DNA of 64,000 nt from Sipunculus nudus (Eukaryota > Annelida > Sipuncula > Golfingiida > Sipunculidae), in the NCBI GenBank assembly GCA_026874595.1, contig CM049310.1, forward strand, positions 78,237,056 through 78,301,055, read 5' to 3'. This document shows positions 61,455 to 64,000 of the stretch, piece after piece. Below the pieces are notes generated by a model, which was given only the letters and a program-made list of their open reading frames with translations, ran no database searches and was not told the origin of the DNA. A program made the position numbers and the translations under genes. The number at the start of each line of letters is the position of its first letter. Within the stretch, counting starts at the first letter, position 1.

Positions 61455-61653
61455 TTTCACAATGCCTGCATACTGGCCTGATTTTTGGTGTGTTGCTTGA
61501 TAATGACCCGTTACAGATCGAGTTTGCATTTTGCCCTTCTTGACTTACTTTTGACCATACAACACCTCCTGAACTTAAAAAAAATTACAAAATTTAACAA
61601 ATGTTTCTAATTTGCCCCAGGCGGGGGCATTGGTGTTGTTCCGACACATCTAG
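61455..61653 (+). mobile_element. Family C, extra 3'-end unit
   Basis: About 199 bp repeating the last C unit with GGCGGGGGCAT (61620-61630) and a second CTAG end (61650-61653). Confidence 0.7.
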
Positions 61654-61969
61654 GTAGTGAATCTGTGAGCTTATGCAATGGTGTGGCGTCGTCTGTCTTC
61701 CGTCATGCATCATAGCTATCTCAAAAAGGGCAGAAGCTAGCATTGATTGATCACCAAATTTTTTGCAAAAAAATGTGTCATCTAAAAAATTCTATCGGAT
61801 TTTGCTTATTTCTTGGCTTACTGCATTTTCATAGATTTTATAGGGAAGAACCTAAAAAACATTAAAAATGTTCTTCTCCGAAACCATGCTGCCACATTGT
61901 CCGTTCATCTGTCCCAATAATCCTCCCTGGCAAAAAAGAACATATCCAAAATATCCTGACTGGTACATC
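61654..61969 (+). repeat. Family E interspersed repeat (third, partial copy)
   Basis: GTGAATCTGTGAGCTTATGC onward aligns with the first ~270 bp of the copies at 39229 and 56842. Confidence 0.5.
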
Positions 61970-64000
61970 CTAGTTTTAAAATATCCTAGTCCGAAACTTG
62001 CAGGGCCGAAATGTCCATTTTGCTGAAATAATAATGACTTAAGGTAGATATACAGGACATAAGAGGGTCAATATTTAATTTTAATAATAAACCTCCATTC
62101 ACACTTCAAAATTTTGCACAGGTTCGCATTAGGCCTGTAGGCCATCTATATAAAGAAGTAGACGTATCATGTAACAATGGGATAGTAAGATCTTCTGAAA
62201 GATGATCCCAACTCTTCACAAAATTTCAACCATTTCAGTTCAGAAGTTTTTGTGTTAAATTGCACAAGACAAACCAATTAATGAAAACATATCTCATTAA
62301 GTTGCCACCAGGTGGATTAAGATTTAGGCCTTTCTTCTTTGTAATTTTGCAAGACTAATGATTGAATTTGGTGTTTTGTTTATTAAACATCTTGCTTTTT
62401 CACATACTTCTTCAGCATACCCAGGGTGAATGTGGGAAATTTGTTGCAGACATAATGGCCCAGCTATATGCAGTAATAATAATTAAGTTCTAGGCCTGTG
62501 TATTGTGAGGGCTCTTAGAATCGATTCAAATATTTGATTTTCTGCGTTCTGTTCAGTTCTTACTGAAGTATTAAATTTCAGACTTTTTAAAATAAAATAA
62601 AAGCAGTTTTACCAAAATGGATGTTAAAAATTTGAACAAATAAAAAAAATATAGCTCCCCCTCTGTTTGTCACTGCCATATATATATTTCTATGTGATTG
62701 GAGTGGTCTGCCAGAGAATGTTTAAAGTAGATTTAAGGCACATACGCAGTAAAAACCTTTGACATCACAAACTACCCCATCAAATTTGAGAGCTCACAAC
62801 AGACTTCAGGTTGGTACATGCAAAAAAAAATAATTGAAATGAATTGATTCGGAGGTTAATAACTGATTACAATTTAATCAAGGGTTTGCAATTCAGTGAA
62901 TGAATTCTTCATTGCATTGTTACACTCCTAGTGATTTCCCACTTAATAACTCCTCTACGGCTCCTGTTTAATATGTATTGCCTTACTTCAACAATTCACT
63001 AAGTGTCACTGCTTTAGGCTGTTTCATAAATGTCATCCATGGTGCATTTTATTGTTTTTCTTAGGAGTTAGATAAATACCTTTGTATGTTCCTTCATTCT
63101 AATAGGCCAGTCTTTAGGCAAGAAACTGCTTCCTTATTCCCTAAAAAATATTTTTCAAATCAATACAAGCTAAAAACACGGGATTCATTTTAGAATTTTC
63201 TAACAGTACAAGGCTTTTTAATTGGAGACGTGCCAGTCTGTGACGTGTGATAACTGAATGAATAGTTTGGTATGAGGCTTTTGTTTGACTCAGGAATTTT
63301 GGAGTTTTCTGAAAATCCAAAGTTAAAAGGGTACAACTATTAACTCTTCATTTTATTTGCATATAAGTATTGGTACTGATCAGATTGTACATACATATGC
63401 ACATTGAGCTTGAAAGTGTGATTACTGTTATATCTGTGTGTTGTGAGAAACCTTTTACCTTTAATTACCATGACTCCTAATTGCTTAAGATCAGTTTTCT
63501 TTTTTTTTCTGGAGTACTGAATTTATAAAATTTCCATTGAATTAAACTGATAGAACCAGTGTACTTTGTATTTGAATAAGTTATCCAGAGCCTAAATAAT
63601 TTTTAATTAATAATAATTTAATAATTTTATTTCGGAGCCTTTTGTCAAAACTGCACTTATCAGCACTTTTATGTAGAAATGTTCACATTGTGACCAAAGA
63701 AAGGTTATGTGTTAACAACTGACCCTATGTCTGTTAGTGTCTATTCATTTGTTTTCCTCTGAACAAGTAGAATCCCATCATAAATAAATTTTGTAGAGAG
63801 GTATGCTTGAAGCAAAGAGAAGTTTATGACAAACTAATTATACATGTGTCTTATAGCAAGGAACAGCCTCTGCCACTGACATCTATAGGAAGACTTTGGT
63901 GCTGTAAGACTGGCGAGTCTTGAGGCAAAGCGGAGTTTGTTGTTGGAGGTGTAGGTTTCTTACTGAGTAGTTTTTTAGGTACATTTCACTCTGTTTAATA
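61970..64000. other. Repeat junction then intergenic sequence, no confident gene
   Basis: 61975-62145 matches 44420-44590. The rest is AT-rich and unique. A possible small exon lies at 63857-63903. Confidence 0.4.
63857..63903 (+). CDS. Possible short exon, unknown protein
   Basis: Acceptor-like GTGTCTTATAG (to 63856) and donor GCT|GTAAGA (63904). The enclosed 47 nt reads QGTASATDIYRKTLV in one frame, which looks like protein. With no neighbouring exon inside the window it cannot be confirmed. Confidence 0.25.

Overview
The window is nuclear DNA of an animal. It has spliceosomal GT-AG introns several kb long, AATAAA polyadenylation context, abundant TA, CT and CA microsatellites, AT-rich intergenic DNA and very many non-autonomous transposable elements. 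The set of repeats (rolling-circle elements with internal tandem repeats, TIR elements, a solo LTR) fits a marine lophotrochozoan invertebrate, perhaps a mollusc, but I cannot fix the phylum from sequence alone.

Two protein genes can be supported, arranged head to head at the left end. On the minus strand, from 9940 leftward off the window edge, four exons joined in perfect phase (9940-9885, 2623-2554, 1104-1011, 40-1) encode the N-terminus of a basic, serine-rich protein that I read as a DSN1-like kinetochore (MIS12-complex) subunit. On the plus strand, exons 11018-11661 and 14040-14831 join in phase 0 and give a C2H2 zinc-finger protein with four fingers at its C-terminus and a poly(A) signal at 14871. 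The roughly 290-bp, CpG-containing stretch between the divergent starts is a likely bidirectional promoter. Everything right of about 15 kb lacks a convincing host gene; a few possible single exons are listed at low confidence.

The rest is dominated by repeats. I recognise several families (called A, B, C, D, F here) with the build of Helentron/Helitron2-like rolling-circle elements: a short motif at the very 5' end whose reverse complement lies a few tens of bases inside the 3' end (an asymmetric terminal inverted repeat), a 3' hairpin, CTAG or CTTG then T at the end, insertion between two Ts, no target duplication, and internal tandem repeats. Three insertions can be checked against an empty site within this same window. 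Family A is 5 copies (22203, 31929, 34274, 40105, 55440), family B 3 copies (3232, 29559, 51315), family C/D a nested, tandemly duplicated block (57727-61653), and family F 3 copies (722, 1296, 44891). A degenerate Helitron/Pif1-type helicase remnant (45690-46264) is the only trace of rolling-circle coding sequence.

Other elements: a foldback-type family H with about 350-bp TIRs (21585-24893 and 48953-50142), a 1.14-kb solo LTR with a 5-bp target duplication (3578-4715), a 1.85-kb TTAA-target element (42494-44338), several TIR elements and MITEs, a 73-bp satellite built around a hairpin (51046-51314, 53944-54925) and a roughly 940-bp polypyrimidine tract (27179-28118). The most striking unexplained signal is a 12-bp palindrome, GGTGGCGCCACC, that recurs dozens of times inside otherwise different families (A, B, D, E), always next to a similar 'ATATCTC..GAAC' block, as if these families shared one internal tandem module under distinct termini.
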